IMG/VR virus record: IMGVR_UViG_3300044825_000270
Span: 1 to 22,298 of that record
Strand: one strand, 5' to 3'
DNA from: a virus
Length of the DNA stretch: 22,298 nt
Below the pieces are notes generated by a model. That model saw only the letters and a list, made by a program, of their open reading frames with translations. It ran no database searches and was not told the origin of the DNA. Positions 14,201 to 22,255 of the stretch are shown piece by piece. Numbering within the stretch: position 1 is the stretch's first letter; each line of letters opens with the position of its first letter. Made by a program: the position numbers and the translations under genes.

Positions 14201-17200
14201 CAGTTCGCGGTACGCAGCCTGCTGTGTAGGCGACAACTGTGTGATGTCTTCCTTGGCCATCTGAATAACGCGCTCGGCCGCAGAGTGCACACCCTCGTGC
14301 AGCAACGTCTCTTGCGTCAAACCTAACCGACTAATATCAATCTGGCCTGCGGTGGCCATACCCAGAACTTCTTCTCCGGTTGGGGGGTAGTACACACGGT
14401 CACTGACTGTGACATTGGTCTCATCTACATACACCTCAAGCGCCGCAGCCACTGCTCGATTAATAGGCGTATTGGTGTCGTCTTCAACGATAGAAGCAAA
14501 CGCGGTTTTAAGATCGTTGTTCTTCAGCGCCTCAACTTCTTTTTCGCTTAAATCTTTGCTTTCAATTTCAGATCCACGTTGTAGCTTGCCGGTTTCTTTG
14601 AGCCGTTTAGCAGCCGCAGCTTGGAATGCCGACAGCATGGCGCTGGGTGACTTGGGTTCTGCTTTTGGTTTGAACGGCACTTCAGGCTTCTCGCCTGCTT
14701 GCGACGGCAGCAGCCCCGGCTCCCGTTTTTCTTGAATCGTACGTGTGCGCGCACGGCTCTCTTCCGAAGCCGTTTGCATTCTGCTCAGTTTAGCTATCTT
14801 GCGGGTCGCTTGCGTAGTGCGAAGCGATGCCGTGTTTTCAAGATTAAAGTTTGTTAAATTAGTTTGAGCAACTGCAAGTCGTTTTTCAACCGCTTCTTTT
14901 TGTTTTGGGGTGAGTGTTTTATCTTTGGCTTTTGTCTCCAAAGCTTTAACAGCGGCTTCCAACTCGGCTTTCTTTTCCTGTATAGGAGCCGTAACTGTTT
15001 CTTTTAGTTCTGCGGTTGCTTGTATTTTACGGCTACGGTACTCTGGGCTGGCTTTGCCAAGCTCTTCAGCTTTAGCATCCATCGCCTTGGTTGCGGCTTT
15101 CTCAAAGTTCTTCCACGCGTCGAGTTTTTGCTTGGCACCTTTGGTGTATTCATTAACGCGGTTCTTATAGTCCTCAGACGTTTCGCCAACCCGCGCTTTT
15201 AATTTAGCCAGTTCAGCTTTAGCGTCGGCCTCGTACTTCTCGTACGCTGCTTTACGCTTGGCAATTTCTTTTTCTTTAGGTGCGGCAAACTTTTTGTACT
15301 CGTCCGTCTCGCGGCCAATCTCCATAGCAACACGCTTGGGGCTGGCGGTTATGCCTTTACCTTCGATGATCTTCTTGTACCGCTTGTACTGCGGCGACAT
15401 CTTGACCGACAGATTCTTCTCAACAAACTCCCGCACCTGCGGGCTTTCTGGCCCGTAGTTTTCTACGCGCTCTTCAAACTCTTTTAGCAAGTCTTTGCGT
15501 GTTTTTTCGGCTTGCTCTGCCAGCATCTTTTCAGCACTGCCAACAGGCCCCACCTCTTTAACGGTAAACATGCTGCGATACAGCGCAAAGATTTCATCCC
15601 GCGCCGGTACCATGACGTTTTCAATTAGGTGGTTGTACTCTTTGACTTTGGCGTTGCGGCTCTTGCTGGCACCCTGCCGTGTAGCGGGTGGAAGGTCTTT
15701 GTTCTTGAGGGTCTCTGTTAGCCCTGCAATCTCGCGGCCTAGCTTTTCTACTTTGTCTTTGACTGACAGTTTTGCCCGACCTACAGGCTTGTCGATCATA
15801 TCCATCAAGTAGCTAATGCGGTCTGCAATCCGCTGATACTCTTCTTCAGTTACTGTGCGCTCCGAAATCCGCCCCGGCAAACCAAGCCGCTGGCCCAAAG
15901 TCTGAACCAACTTATCTTTTTCTGACATGCCGCGCTGCGCACGTTCACCTGCTTTCTTTTCCGCACGCTCCCGCGTTGCTTCTGGCAGTATTTTGCGTTC
16001 TTTCTTTAGCTGGTTAATGATCGCCATAATTGCTTTGGGATCATTGTTTAGCGTAGCGGTGCGAAGCTGATTGGCATAATCAAAAATGTCAACCGGCTGT
16101 TTTGTCTGTTCAACAGGCGCAGCATTTAGCGCGTCAATCTCACCGTATATTTTGTTTAGCTGGGTGCTCTTGTCGTAGTAGTCTTTTAAAAACTTTCTGT
16201 TGACGTTACGCGGAGCCATGCGCTCAAGCTCTTGCTCAAGCGCAGTAATTTGACGACGCACACTGCTTTTAGCGGAGTCTATGTTGTCATAGAACCCCGG
16301 CTGCGCCGATGCCTCAGACAGTCTGCCTTCTTGTTCTTGCAGGTCACGGTACTTCTGACGCGCTTCGTTCAGCCGAGTTAAAACACTTTGACGCTCGGTA
16401 TCTGTGGCGCGTTTTGGGCCACCAATCTCTACATTTTCTGAACTAACACGCGGACTCATTGCCACAATTTGTTTGAGCAAATCATCGGCCTGCGCTTGCT
16501 TCTGCGCAATCTGATCTTCAGTTTCTTTCGACAATGCCGTAGGTTGTACCGGCCCTTGCGTCATTCTTTCAATATCTGCCGCAGTAAACGTACCGGTTAC
16601 TTTTCCGGTTGCTTTACCTTCTTCACGCGTTTCAAACTTCAAAACTTCTTCGGCTTTGGGCTGCTGCTCTTCAGTATCAAACAGCGGTATCTGTTCGTCT
16701 TTAGGTGTTTCTTTCACGCGTAACACATCGCGCTTACGCTGGAACTCTTCCTCGGCTGCGCTGCGCTCGGCCTGCAACTTAGCAAGGCGCTTCTCGGCTT
16801 TGTCCACGGCATCGTAGTCGCGCACATCGGCGCGGCTCATCTCCCGTATGGTGTTTTCTTCTTTGGCAATCTTATTGTCCAGCGTCTTTAGCTGCTTGTT
16901 ATACGCAGCCTCGGCTTCTTCTGCCGACTCCAGCACACCACCTGCTTCCGTGATCTGGGTAGCCAGCGCATTCATCGCCGCTTCGTTGTCGCGGTATTCC
17001 TGCATCAAAGACCGAGCGGTCTCGTTGTCGCCCTCTTGACGGGCTTTCTCAATCCGGTCAGCCAACGGGTCCAGTGACGACTTTAACGTGTCGTAGCTGT
17101 CCATCATTTTGAAGATGTCTGCTTTTTCGGGCGCTGCAAAAATCGCAGGTGCTGCGGGGATCGGGGTGATGTCGCTAAAACGACGTTCAGCCGTAGGCGC

Positions 17201-18298
17201 ACCGGGCACCGGCGTAATGTCCTTAAAGCGCCGTTCTTCGATGGGGATTTCTGCTGCTACTTGTGGAGCTTCTGTGGGGGCAGCCGTAATAGGTGCGGCT
17301 GTTGTGGTTGTTGTAGCTGTTGTTGGGGCTGCTTGTTGCGCTGCCAGTTCGTCTCGCGCTGCACCTTTTTCAGAAAGCCGACCCGCAGCACCCAATGGTC
17401 CCAACAAGCTGACACGGTAGGCTGTCTCGCCGTATTCGGCAAACGCTTCAGGGCCAGTTAGTGGCAATCCCGCCTGCTTGCGTTCCAGCATTTGCTGGAA
17501 TATTTCGGTAGGGACTTCAACCGCGACACCGGTTGCCGTACCTTTAGTTAGTGTTGCCAGCAGTCTTTCATTTGCTAACTTCTCAGCTTGAGCAGCACTA
17601 CGTCCAAAAAATGCTTTAACGGGGATGCCGGTTAGCTTACTAACAAGCTGTCCACCAAGAGGTACTAACGTACTTGCAAGTTCTGCGGCGGTGCTGGGAG
17701 CGGTTGTTTTGAGTAACTCACCTCGATCAATACTGACAGGTTCTCCCCGCGCTGCTTGTTCTTGCGCACGACGCTCAGACTGCGAACCTGCGGTACTCAA
17801 GAATAACGGAACAGACGCAGCGCCCAACCCACCAACCACAGCCCCGGCAGGTCCTAACGGGGCACCAGCCATTGCGCCTAGTCTACCGCTGCCAATTGCC
17901 GCACCCATCTGCGGAATTTGTTCTGCTATTGCAAGAGGCATTTGTCGTGCGGCTTCTTTTCCGGCAGCTAAAAGCCCCTTCTCTTCGTAAACTTTCTTTA
18001 GACGATCCAGACCAATCTGATCTTCATATCGGCGACTAATGTCTTCCTGTCGTGCCAAGCCTGCTCTGGCAGCTTCCGCAGCTTCTTCGGGCGTGCCAGC
18101 AAACACTCCAACACCTGTACGCCCCGAAGAAAGCTGTGACTCCAGCCCTCGCTGAAACGCTGCGCCAATCCCACGTTTGCGTGGTTGGGCTTCCTCCATC
18201 AACCGTCTAATCTCATCCGCAAGAATTTGAGCAGCGGCGGTATCTCCCGCACGATCTGCGGCAATCATCGCTTGTTCAATTTGCTGGATTGTCGGCAT
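11270..18298 (-). CDS. Giant polyvalent/ejection protein with HExxH zincin motif and LPD38-like region
   Basis: A 2342-residue protein, the largest in the window. The N-terminus has an AADRAGDTAAAQILADEIRRL block (residues 13-33). Residues 119-170 are Gly/Ala-rich hydrophobic segments, possibly membrane-inserting. A Thr/Ala linker (319-350) leads to two copies of a 16-residue ERRFxDITPxPxAP repeat (355-386). About 395-1290 is highly charged and largely coiled coil. LLHEGVHSA gives H1334, E1335 and H1338, a zincin motif, with EFAAEA (E1390/E1394) as a possible third ligand. From about 1840 to 2150 (NPAYAIRQAIRDP at 1850, NFGRRGLSP at 1974) it resembles LPD38 of large polyvalent proteins. These families are injected with phage DNA. 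By position it corresponds to T7 gp16. No good Shine-Dalgarno site precedes the ATG. Confidence 0.82.
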   Translation of the reverse strand: MPTIQQIEQAMIAADRAGDTAAAQILADEIRRLMEEAQPRKRGIGAAFQRGLESQLSSGRTGVGVFAGTPEEAAEAARAGLARQEDISRRYEDQIGLDRLKKVYEEKGLLAAGKEAARQMPLAIAEQIPQMGAAIGSGRLGAMAGAPLGPAGAVVGGLGAASVPLFLSTAGSQSERRAQEQAARGEPVSIDRGELLKTTAPSTAAELASTLVPLGGQLVSKLTGIPVKAFFGRSAAQAEKLANERLLATLTKGTATGVAVEVPTEIFQQMLERKQAGLPLTGPEAFAEYGETAYRVSLLGPLGAAGRLSEKGAARDELAAQQAAPTTATTTTTAAPITAAPTEAPQVAAEIPIEERRFKDITPVPGAPTAERRFSDITPIPAAPAIFAAPEKADIFKMMDSYDTLKSSLDPLADRIEKARQEGDNETARSLMQEYRDNEAAMNALATQITEAGGVLESAEEAEAAYNKQLKTLDNKIAKEENTIREMSRADVRDYDAVDKAEKRLAKLQAERSAAEEEFQRKRDVLRVKETPKDEQIPLFDTEEQQPKAEEVLKFETREEGKATGKVTGTFTAADIERMTQGPVQPTALSKETEDQIAQKQAQADDLLKQIVAMSPRVSSENVEIGGPKRATDTERQSVLTRLNEARQKYRDLQEQEGRLSEASAQPGFYDNIDSAKSSVRRQITALEQELERMAPRNVNRKFLKDYYDKSTQLNKIYGEIDALNAAPVEQTKQPVDIFDYANQLRTATLNNDPKAIMAIINQLKKERKILPEATRERAEKKAGERAQRGMSEKDKLVQTLGQRLGLPGRISERTVTEEEYQRIADRISYLMDMIDKPVGRAKLSVKDKVEKLGREIAGLTETLKNKDLPPATRQGASKSRNAKVKEYNHLIENVMVPARDEIFALYRSMFTVKEVGPVGSAEKMLAEQAEKTRKDLLKEFEERVENYGPESPQVREFVEKNLSVKMSPQYKRYKKIIEGKGITASPKRVAMEIGRETDEYKKFAAPKEKEIAKRKAAYEKYEADAKAELAKLKARVGETSEDYKNRVNEYTKGAKQKLDAWKNFEKAATKAMDAKAEELGKASPEYRSRKIQATAELKETVTAPIQEKKAELEAAVKALETKAKDKTLTPKQKEAVEKRLAVAQTNLTNFNLENTASLRTTQATRKIAKLSRMQTASEESRARTRTIQEKREPGLLPSQAGEKPEVPFKPKAEPKSPSAMLSAFQAAAAKRLKETGKLQRGSEIESKDLSEKEVEALKNNDLKTAFASIVEDDTNTPINRAVAAALEVYVDETNVTVSDRVYYPPTGEEVLGMATAGQIDISRLGLTQETLLHEGVHSAAERVIQMAKEDITQLSPTQQAAYRELERLFKAIQKDPTITSVNAKSDISEFAAEALSNEKLQNQLRSKPWTLGNAFRSFVSYILQMIGVKNVKNMMEASIASVEALMVPTSVARAEVKETAKAMPKNIGVKEEKPGVFSFKSYVQPGATPSSIVADEPRTIDTLKANFLGIAGRVQFVDKFAAISEAFKKGMDAKKISQLEASNGEYYLRFGENRSQYAQQALTNGPLSRVVSRETPEGKEYIYRSEAGANLMRVFEILEGAGIKNSTELDRMFTVYQAGKRAKQVGWEKLWVGNPAKAKAEYDAVMAQLKSNPQMRDAFEAASVEYKKFNDGLIDFVVQTGAMTKDQADKLKSIDYVPYYRVNKGSGDVELFTDKEVPIRIGNIKDEPQLQQLVGDNTQILPLSVSSVQNAFMLIDMGLRNQRVKDTSFLLHKIGFAKTLAKGEGPANRDTVRFKVKGESYYAIIDTDLYGIPADLIVKGMEGIKTSLPMAVKMMGVPADILRKFVTRNPAYAIRQAIRDPLTAWMTTGTDGVPIFNSFKQLSSMVAGRSETERKLMETGAISSNVFTGGPEDFKRFLRDISAGKSGWEKLMAKADAFAMQGDAATRAVVYEDSIAKGLSEQQALLRTLESMNFGRRGLSPTMYYLNTLIPFFNAQVQGLDVLYRAFTNKMPYSEQLKIREKLIARGLLMGAATLAYAAMMQDDEAYKRAKPEERLANWFVYIPGMDQPLKVPIPFELGYLFKSLPEAVFNMGAADEKSQDITKGMGKLMMLSNPFALPQAVKPVTELYLGKSFFGGDIESQREITNMLPTERFRSTTTELSKVLGGATGDAGITPIGWDHLIRGYTGGLGIALISLANPILNTEASAVEQPSKKLHQQPFIGGLFQPVEGRGTLDAAYERMLEIQQAKGTFNRLVEEGRKKEALEFLDTYRNKLIASSLSGAVQQKLGELATVRRRVIGLPNLSQEQKDKILERIDDQQVLIAQKFLSITGETKPQAARP
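17141..17236 (-). repeat. Two-copy 16-residue repeat within the giant protein
   Basis: Residues 355-386 read ERRFKDITPVPGAPTA then ERRFSDITPIPAAPAI, a direct tandem repeat. The DNA copies have diverged, so the protein sequence is what is kept. It follows a Thr/Ala/Pro-rich linker (17253-17344) and resembles a peptide-binding or spacer element between the membrane-like head and the coiled-coil body. Confidence 0.6.
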
Positions 18299-18304
18299 TT
18301 TTAT

Positions 18305-20752
18305 TTATTGCTTCGGAAAGTACTTATTGAAGATTGACTGCCCTTGAGGAGTAAGCCCGCCTGACGGTTCCATCAAGCCCTGATCAAACAGTGATGCAAA
18401 CGGGTTGCGCAGTCTTGCGGCTTCCAGCGCCGTCTCTCCACGCGAAGCGTACTTGGCCTCGTAAAGACGGCGTACAGCTTCATCGTAACGAATGCCGGGA
18501 TTTTCTTTCAGGATTTGTGCAATCTGGCGTTCTTCCGCTTCTGGGCGTCCGTACAGTTCCGTCAGTTTGCCATAGTACCCCTTCATTACGTCTTTATATT
18601 CTTTTTCTTGTTGACGCAGTTCGCGTTCACGACGCGCTCCCAACGTGGCAATACCCGAACGACCCACGTTAGAGAGCAATTGCGACAGAGCACCGCCGGG
18701 TTGTCCGGGTTGCGCCATCATCATGTTTAGGCCCATCGTCAGAATGTCTTCGTTGGAGAAGCCTTCAGCCTTGGGTGCCACTTGTTGTGCCAGTTCTTTA
18801 GCGGCTTCAAGTTTGTCGGGCGTAGGTTGCGTTTGTCCTTGGCCGTAGTCCGAACCGTACGAAAACGGCTGCATATATTTATCAGGAACTTCTTCAGCAG
18901 ACGGTTCTGGCACTGGCGCTTTAACACCTGCTCCTGCGCCAATGACGCCGGGAGCAAGAATGTTTCTACGCGCTTCAGCTTGTCTGCGGGCAGTTGCAAA
19001 TACTGCGTCGCGTGTATCCAGCGCACCTTCTCTTTCCGCCAACCCTCTGGCTTCTGCGGCTTTCTTTTCAGCGGCTGCGGCAGCTTCTTGGGCTTTACGC
19101 ACATCTGCTGACTGTTCACGACGACGGCGCTCCAACAGCGCTTGTACACCCATCTGCTGTGCTTCTGGGCTGGGCGTAAATTCTTTAGGTCTTTGCAGTC
19201 CTTCACGTAACCGTGCCGCCTTCTCTGCATCTCCCGCAGCTTCTGCTGCTTGTGCAGCACGTTCTTGCGCTTCCGCAAAACGCTGTCGAATATCTAAAAC
19301 AGGGCTTGGTTTACCTGCTGGTTTTGGCCCTTCAAGTCGTGGTGCTTTAGCAGTCTCAACGGCTTGTGCTGCTCTTGCTGCTTCGGCTTCTGCCAGTTCT
19401 GCGGCAGTAATTGCTTTGCCTGCTTTGGGTCTGGCGCTTGCGGTGCCTACGCCGGGAATAAACGGCGGGATTTTAAAATCCTCAAACGCCCTTTGCATTT
19501 CAGCCAAAGACTCTTTACCGTATTCTGAGCGCGGGGCAAACGTCGTCGCACCAAAACCCTCTTCTGCTGTTGTCGGAGTTCCTGCTAATGTGCGGCCTGC
19601 GGCATACAGCGTGCCTGTTAGCGGAGAAATTGCGCCCGTAAGTGCAGACAGTCCTGCTTCCGGCGCTCCTGCCAGTTCGCGTCCACGTTTTGTTAGCCAA
19701 GACGGTTGTTCTTTTTCTCTTGCCTTTTCTTCCGCACGAAGCCGCTCTGGTGTCGGCACACTAGTATCCGTATACAACGCAGCATCGCTATACGGTGCGG
19801 ACACTGTGGGTTTTACTTCAGCAGGTCTTGGCACAACATCTGCGGCTGCGGCAGAACTAAACGGCAACATATCAAATATGCGCCTAGATAAGTCAGGCTG
19901 TCTTGCTTGTGTAGCTTTTGCAATCTGCGTTGATGGCATCAACTTAACCGGCGCTTGCTCTCTTTCTACCATGCGCGTAGGGGACGGCGTAGGTGTTTTT
20001 AACATGGCTTCGGCTTGAGGTTTAAACCGCGCTTTCTGCCCTGTAGCCTCACCAATAGTGCTGCCCGGAATACTTGCCCAGATGTTTGATGCTTTTTTCT
20101 TGGCAGTATCAAAGTCACCTTTAACCACCGCTTGTAAAGCGCCTCTGTCTTTTAGCAAGCCAATTGCCGCACGCTTTTGATTTTCGGGGGAGAAGTCGGT
20201 CAGTCCTAGCTTCTTTTTCTGTTCATCCCATGTTTTGCTAAGAAGCTGGTACATACCCGCAGCGGTGCTCTTATCGCCGCGTTTGTTGAATTTAACGGCT
20301 TTGCGTGGATGATCTTCAAGGCTATCAAATCTTCTGTAACCCACCAGATGGTTTGCCTGCGGGCTACCTTCGTACGCATTAATGTACGCCAAGAATTTTT
20401 CTACGTTGGGATTGCCAATATACTTGTCTGGATCAAAGACGTCCTTGCCTTTAGCGTACCCAGCAATACCGCCATCCGCCATCGTTGCCAGACTTGTCTC
20501 AGGCAACACACCAATGCCTTGTTCTTCCGGCAACTGCATCGACGCAATGTTCTGATCCGCAATGGTTGGCTTTTGTCCTGCTTGTGCAGCTTGCTGACCT
20601 GCTGCGGCTAGGCGATTTTGTTGACGGCGTTTGGCTTCGGCTGACGCTAGTGGCAGGATATATGGATCGTCTTTATGTAGCTCTGCATAATGCGCCAACT
20701 GCGCATCCGACATCATGGACAGCCGAGAAGTTATCTGCTGAACATTAAACAT
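18305..20752 (-). CDS. Virion-associated protein with GH104 (lambda R-like) lytic transglycosylase
   Basis: An 815-residue protein. Residues 119-250 match the lambda endolysin R / glycoside hydrolase 104 family: FLAYINAYEGS (catalytic E128), GYRRFDSLEDHPRK, STAAGMYQLLSKTWDEQKKKLGL, DFSPENQKRAA, KDRGAL and ASNIWASIPGSTIG align block for block with lambda R. This domain cleaves peptidoglycan between MurNAc and GlcNAc, forming anhydro-MurNAc. The remaining 560 residues are Ala/Glu/Lys-rich and largely coiled coil or disordered, unlike an endolysin. Before the domain lies ATMADGGIAGYAKG (90-103). Its place between a Gln-rich protein and the giant protein suggests an internal virion protein that opens the cell wall during DNA entry. 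The start is the ATG at 20752; a TTG at 20758 is less likely. Confidence 0.88.
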   Translation of the reverse strand: MFNVQQITSRLSMMSDAQLAHYAELHKDDPYILPLASAEAKRRQQNRLAAAGQQAAQAGQKPTIADQNIASMQLPEEQGIGVLPETSLATMADGGIAGYAKGKDVFDPDKYIGNPNVEKFLAYINAYEGSPQANHLVGYRRFDSLEDHPRKAVKFNKRGDKSTAAGMYQLLSKTWDEQKKKLGLTDFSPENQKRAAIGLLKDRGALQAVVKGDFDTAKKKASNIWASIPGSTIGEATGQKARFKPQAEAMLKTPTPSPTRMVEREQAPVKLMPSTQIAKATQARQPDLSRRIFDMLPFSSAAAADVVPRPAEVKPTVSAPYSDAALYTDTSVPTPERLRAEEKAREKEQPSWLTKRGRELAGAPEAGLSALTGAISPLTGTLYAAGRTLAGTPTTAEEGFGATTFAPRSEYGKESLAEMQRAFEDFKIPPFIPGVGTASARPKAGKAITAAELAEAEAARAAQAVETAKAPRLEGPKPAGKPSPVLDIRQRFAEAQERAAQAAEAAGDAEKAARLREGLQRPKEFTPSPEAQQMGVQALLERRRREQSADVRKAQEAAAAAEKKAAEARGLAEREGALDTRDAVFATARRQAEARRNILAPGVIGAGAGVKAPVPEPSAEEVPDKYMQPFSYGSDYGQGQTQPTPDKLEAAKELAQQVAPKAEGFSNEDILTMGLNMMMAQPGQPGGALSQLLSNVGRSGIATLGARRERELRQQEKEYKDVMKGYYGKLTELYGRPEAEERQIAQILKENPGIRYDEAVRRLYEAKYASRGETALEAARLRNPFASLFDQGLMEPSGGLTPQGQSIFNKYFPKQ

Positions 20753-20764
20753 AATCAACCTCTC
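20750..20764 (-). promoter_or_regulatory. Ribosome-binding site fixing the start at 20752
   Basis: On the minus strand GAGAGG lies six bases before the ATG at 20752. The alternative TTG two codons upstream overlaps the preceding TGA stop and sits too close to the site. The stop of the preceding gene lies between the two, so ribosomes can re-initiate. Confidence 0.5.
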
Positions 20765-21816
20765 TTGATGTCATGTAGTAGCAACTCTGCCAGACCTGCT
20801 GGACGGTTTGCAATATCTTCAGTACTACCGCCTTCTTTACCCCGGTTTAAGTTAATTAACGGATTCTGCCCACCAAACAGAGCGTAACCAGTCAGACCTA
20901 AACCGCCAATCTGAGAAAGCATCGACGGCGGAGCTTGATACATTGTTTGTGCTTGTTGAGACAGAGGTAAGCCGCGCAGCATGTCGGACATAAACGATAG
21001 TTGCTGATACGGATACTGCCGCTGATTCTGGAAGTCTTGATACGCTTGCGACAGTCGTTGTTGTTCCAACGCGCGTTGCTGCTCTCCGGCGGACAACTGC
21101 CCTTGGATAATATCTTTCTGCTGTCCAAACTGTGCTTGGCCTAATTGCCCCAGTGTGTTAGCCGCTTGCAGGCCAGTTGCGGCTCCGCGCAAACCAAGAT
21201 CAGCACCGAACTGCTGCGCCTGACGAGCTTGCTCAAACGCGGTCTGCATACCACGACCATAGATGTCAGACTGAAGCTGGCCTAAGTTACGCTGACGTTC
21301 TGCTTCCATAATCCCAAAGCGCGACCCACCAAACGCACCGGCGCGGGCGGCTTGCCCTGCCATTTGCTGACCTTCAATAGATGAACGTCGTGCAGCTTCT
21401 CGCATCTGTGGCTCAAGTGCCAACTGCGTATACGGCGACATGTACGCCCGCATAGCCCCCGGTGATGTGGCTTGTTGTGCGTATTGCTGACCTGCACCAA
21501 GACTTTGTAACCCTGCAATACCGCCCATTTGTGTAGCGGTGCCAAGTTGTTGCGCTGGGGTGAGATTCGCTACACCTTGAAACGCTTGTTGTTGAAGTGG
21601 GGTGAAACCAGCAAGGCGTTCCCCGCCATAGGCTTGATAAGGCGTACTCGTCAGTGCCTCGGTTTTACCCAGCATGCGTTCGACATACGGCCTCGCGTAC
21701 GCAGGAACTTCTGTCGTTGCCATTTGTTGTTGCGTGGGTTGCGGCGCTGGCTCGTCTCCGCCAAGGCTAAACGTAAACCAGCGGGGGGAGAAAAAGAATT
21801 TTAGAACTTCAAGCAT
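20755..21816 (-). CDS. Gln/Ala-rich putative internal virion (ejection) protein
   Basis: A 353-residue protein rich in Gln, Ala and Gly, with many QQ and AGQ stretches and a long probable helix from about residue 135 to 270. The conserved-looking part is YARPYVERMLGKTEAL (40-55) and YGGERLAGFTPLQQQAFQG (63-81), seen in proteins located just before ejection proteins in many environmental podovirus-like genomes, as I recall. It has GGSRFGIMEAE (163-173) and a short hydrophobic tail LSQIGGLGLTGYALFGG (around 306-322) that could touch a membrane. Its place and size class are those of T7 gp14, so a core or ejection role is inferred. AAGGAG lies seven bases before the ATG. It overlaps the previous gene by 8 bases, and its stop falls 2 bases before the next ATG. 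Confidence 0.7.
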   Translation of the reverse strand: MLEVLKFFFSPRWFTFSLGGDEPAPQPTQQQMATTEVPAYARPYVERMLGKTEALTSTPYQAYGGERLAGFTPLQQQAFQGVANLTPAQQLGTATQMGGIAGLQSLGAGQQYAQQATSPGAMRAYMSPYTQLALEPQMREAARRSSIEGQQMAGQAARAGAFGGSRFGIMEAERQRNLGQLQSDIYGRGMQTAFEQARQAQQFGADLGLRGAATGLQAANTLGQLGQAQFGQQKDIIQGQLSAGEQQRALEQQRLSQAYQDFQNQRQYPYQQLSFMSDMLRGLPLSQQAQTMYQAPPSMLSQIGGLGLTGYALFGGQNPLINLNRGKEGGSTEDIANRPAGLAELLLHDIKRG

Positions 21817-22255
21817 TTATATGCTCCTTGCGGTAATCATCAAACCGCTCAATAACTAAAGCCTTCCAAATTTCAGGCAGATATTCCGCAGCCTTCTCTG
21901 GCCCTACACAAACATGTACGGCGTAAGCAATAATGTTTCCAGCGGCATAACGTAATCCGTGCGCTATCTCTATTCCGTGCGCGTCTTTGTTTTTTTCGTA
22001 GTAATTTGCGGTTTTGTACGCAGACACCACCGTTATCCACAAAGGCATGACATCACGTTGAATAAGTTGATAAAACGGATTCATTGGTAAATACACAAGA
22101 CAAATCATAAACGCATTATTTATCTTGGCTTCTGCAACATCTTTGTCTTTGTCAACTAAGTCGTCCCACGTATGTGCCAAATCAATTAGCATGTCAAACA
22201 AATTTATGGCATCTTGATTGCCATCAAACCAATCTGGGTTTGCTTGTGTTTTCAT
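21809..22255 (-). CDS. Helical phage protein with conserved DDLVDKD motif, unknown function
   Basis: A 148-residue protein, almost entirely helical in appearance, with no signal peptide. It opens with NPDWFDGNQDAINLFDML (residues 6-23) followed by HTWDDLVDKDKD (28-39). Middle segments are hydrophobic (NAFMICLVYLPMNPFYQL), but they look like buried helices rather than membrane spans. From memory, proteins with NPDWF and HxWDDLxDxDK blocks recur among structural genes of uncultured podovirus-like phages and have no assigned role. The DDxxD pattern resembles the metal-binding motif of isoprenoid synthases, though the second such motif is not obvious. The ATG overlaps the upstream stop (ATGA), so coupling is likely. 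The Shine-Dalgarno candidate (GAGAAG) is about 11 bases away. Confidence 0.72.
   Translation of the reverse strand: MKTQANPDWFDGNQDAINLFDMLIDLAHTWDDLVDKDKDVAEAKINNAFMICLVYLPMNPFYQLIQRDVMPLWITVVSAYKTANYYEKNKDAHGIEIAHGLRYAAGNIIAYAVHVCVGPEKAAEYLPEIWKALVIERFDDYRKEHINA

Noticed and set aside
18942-20018. A long plus-strand open frame (358 codons) opposite the 815-residue gene
   Set aside because: Its translation is Ala/Ser-rich low complexity, the mirror of Ala/Glu/Lys codons on the minus strand. The minus-strand frame has an unmistakable GH104 domain and a consistent operon setting.
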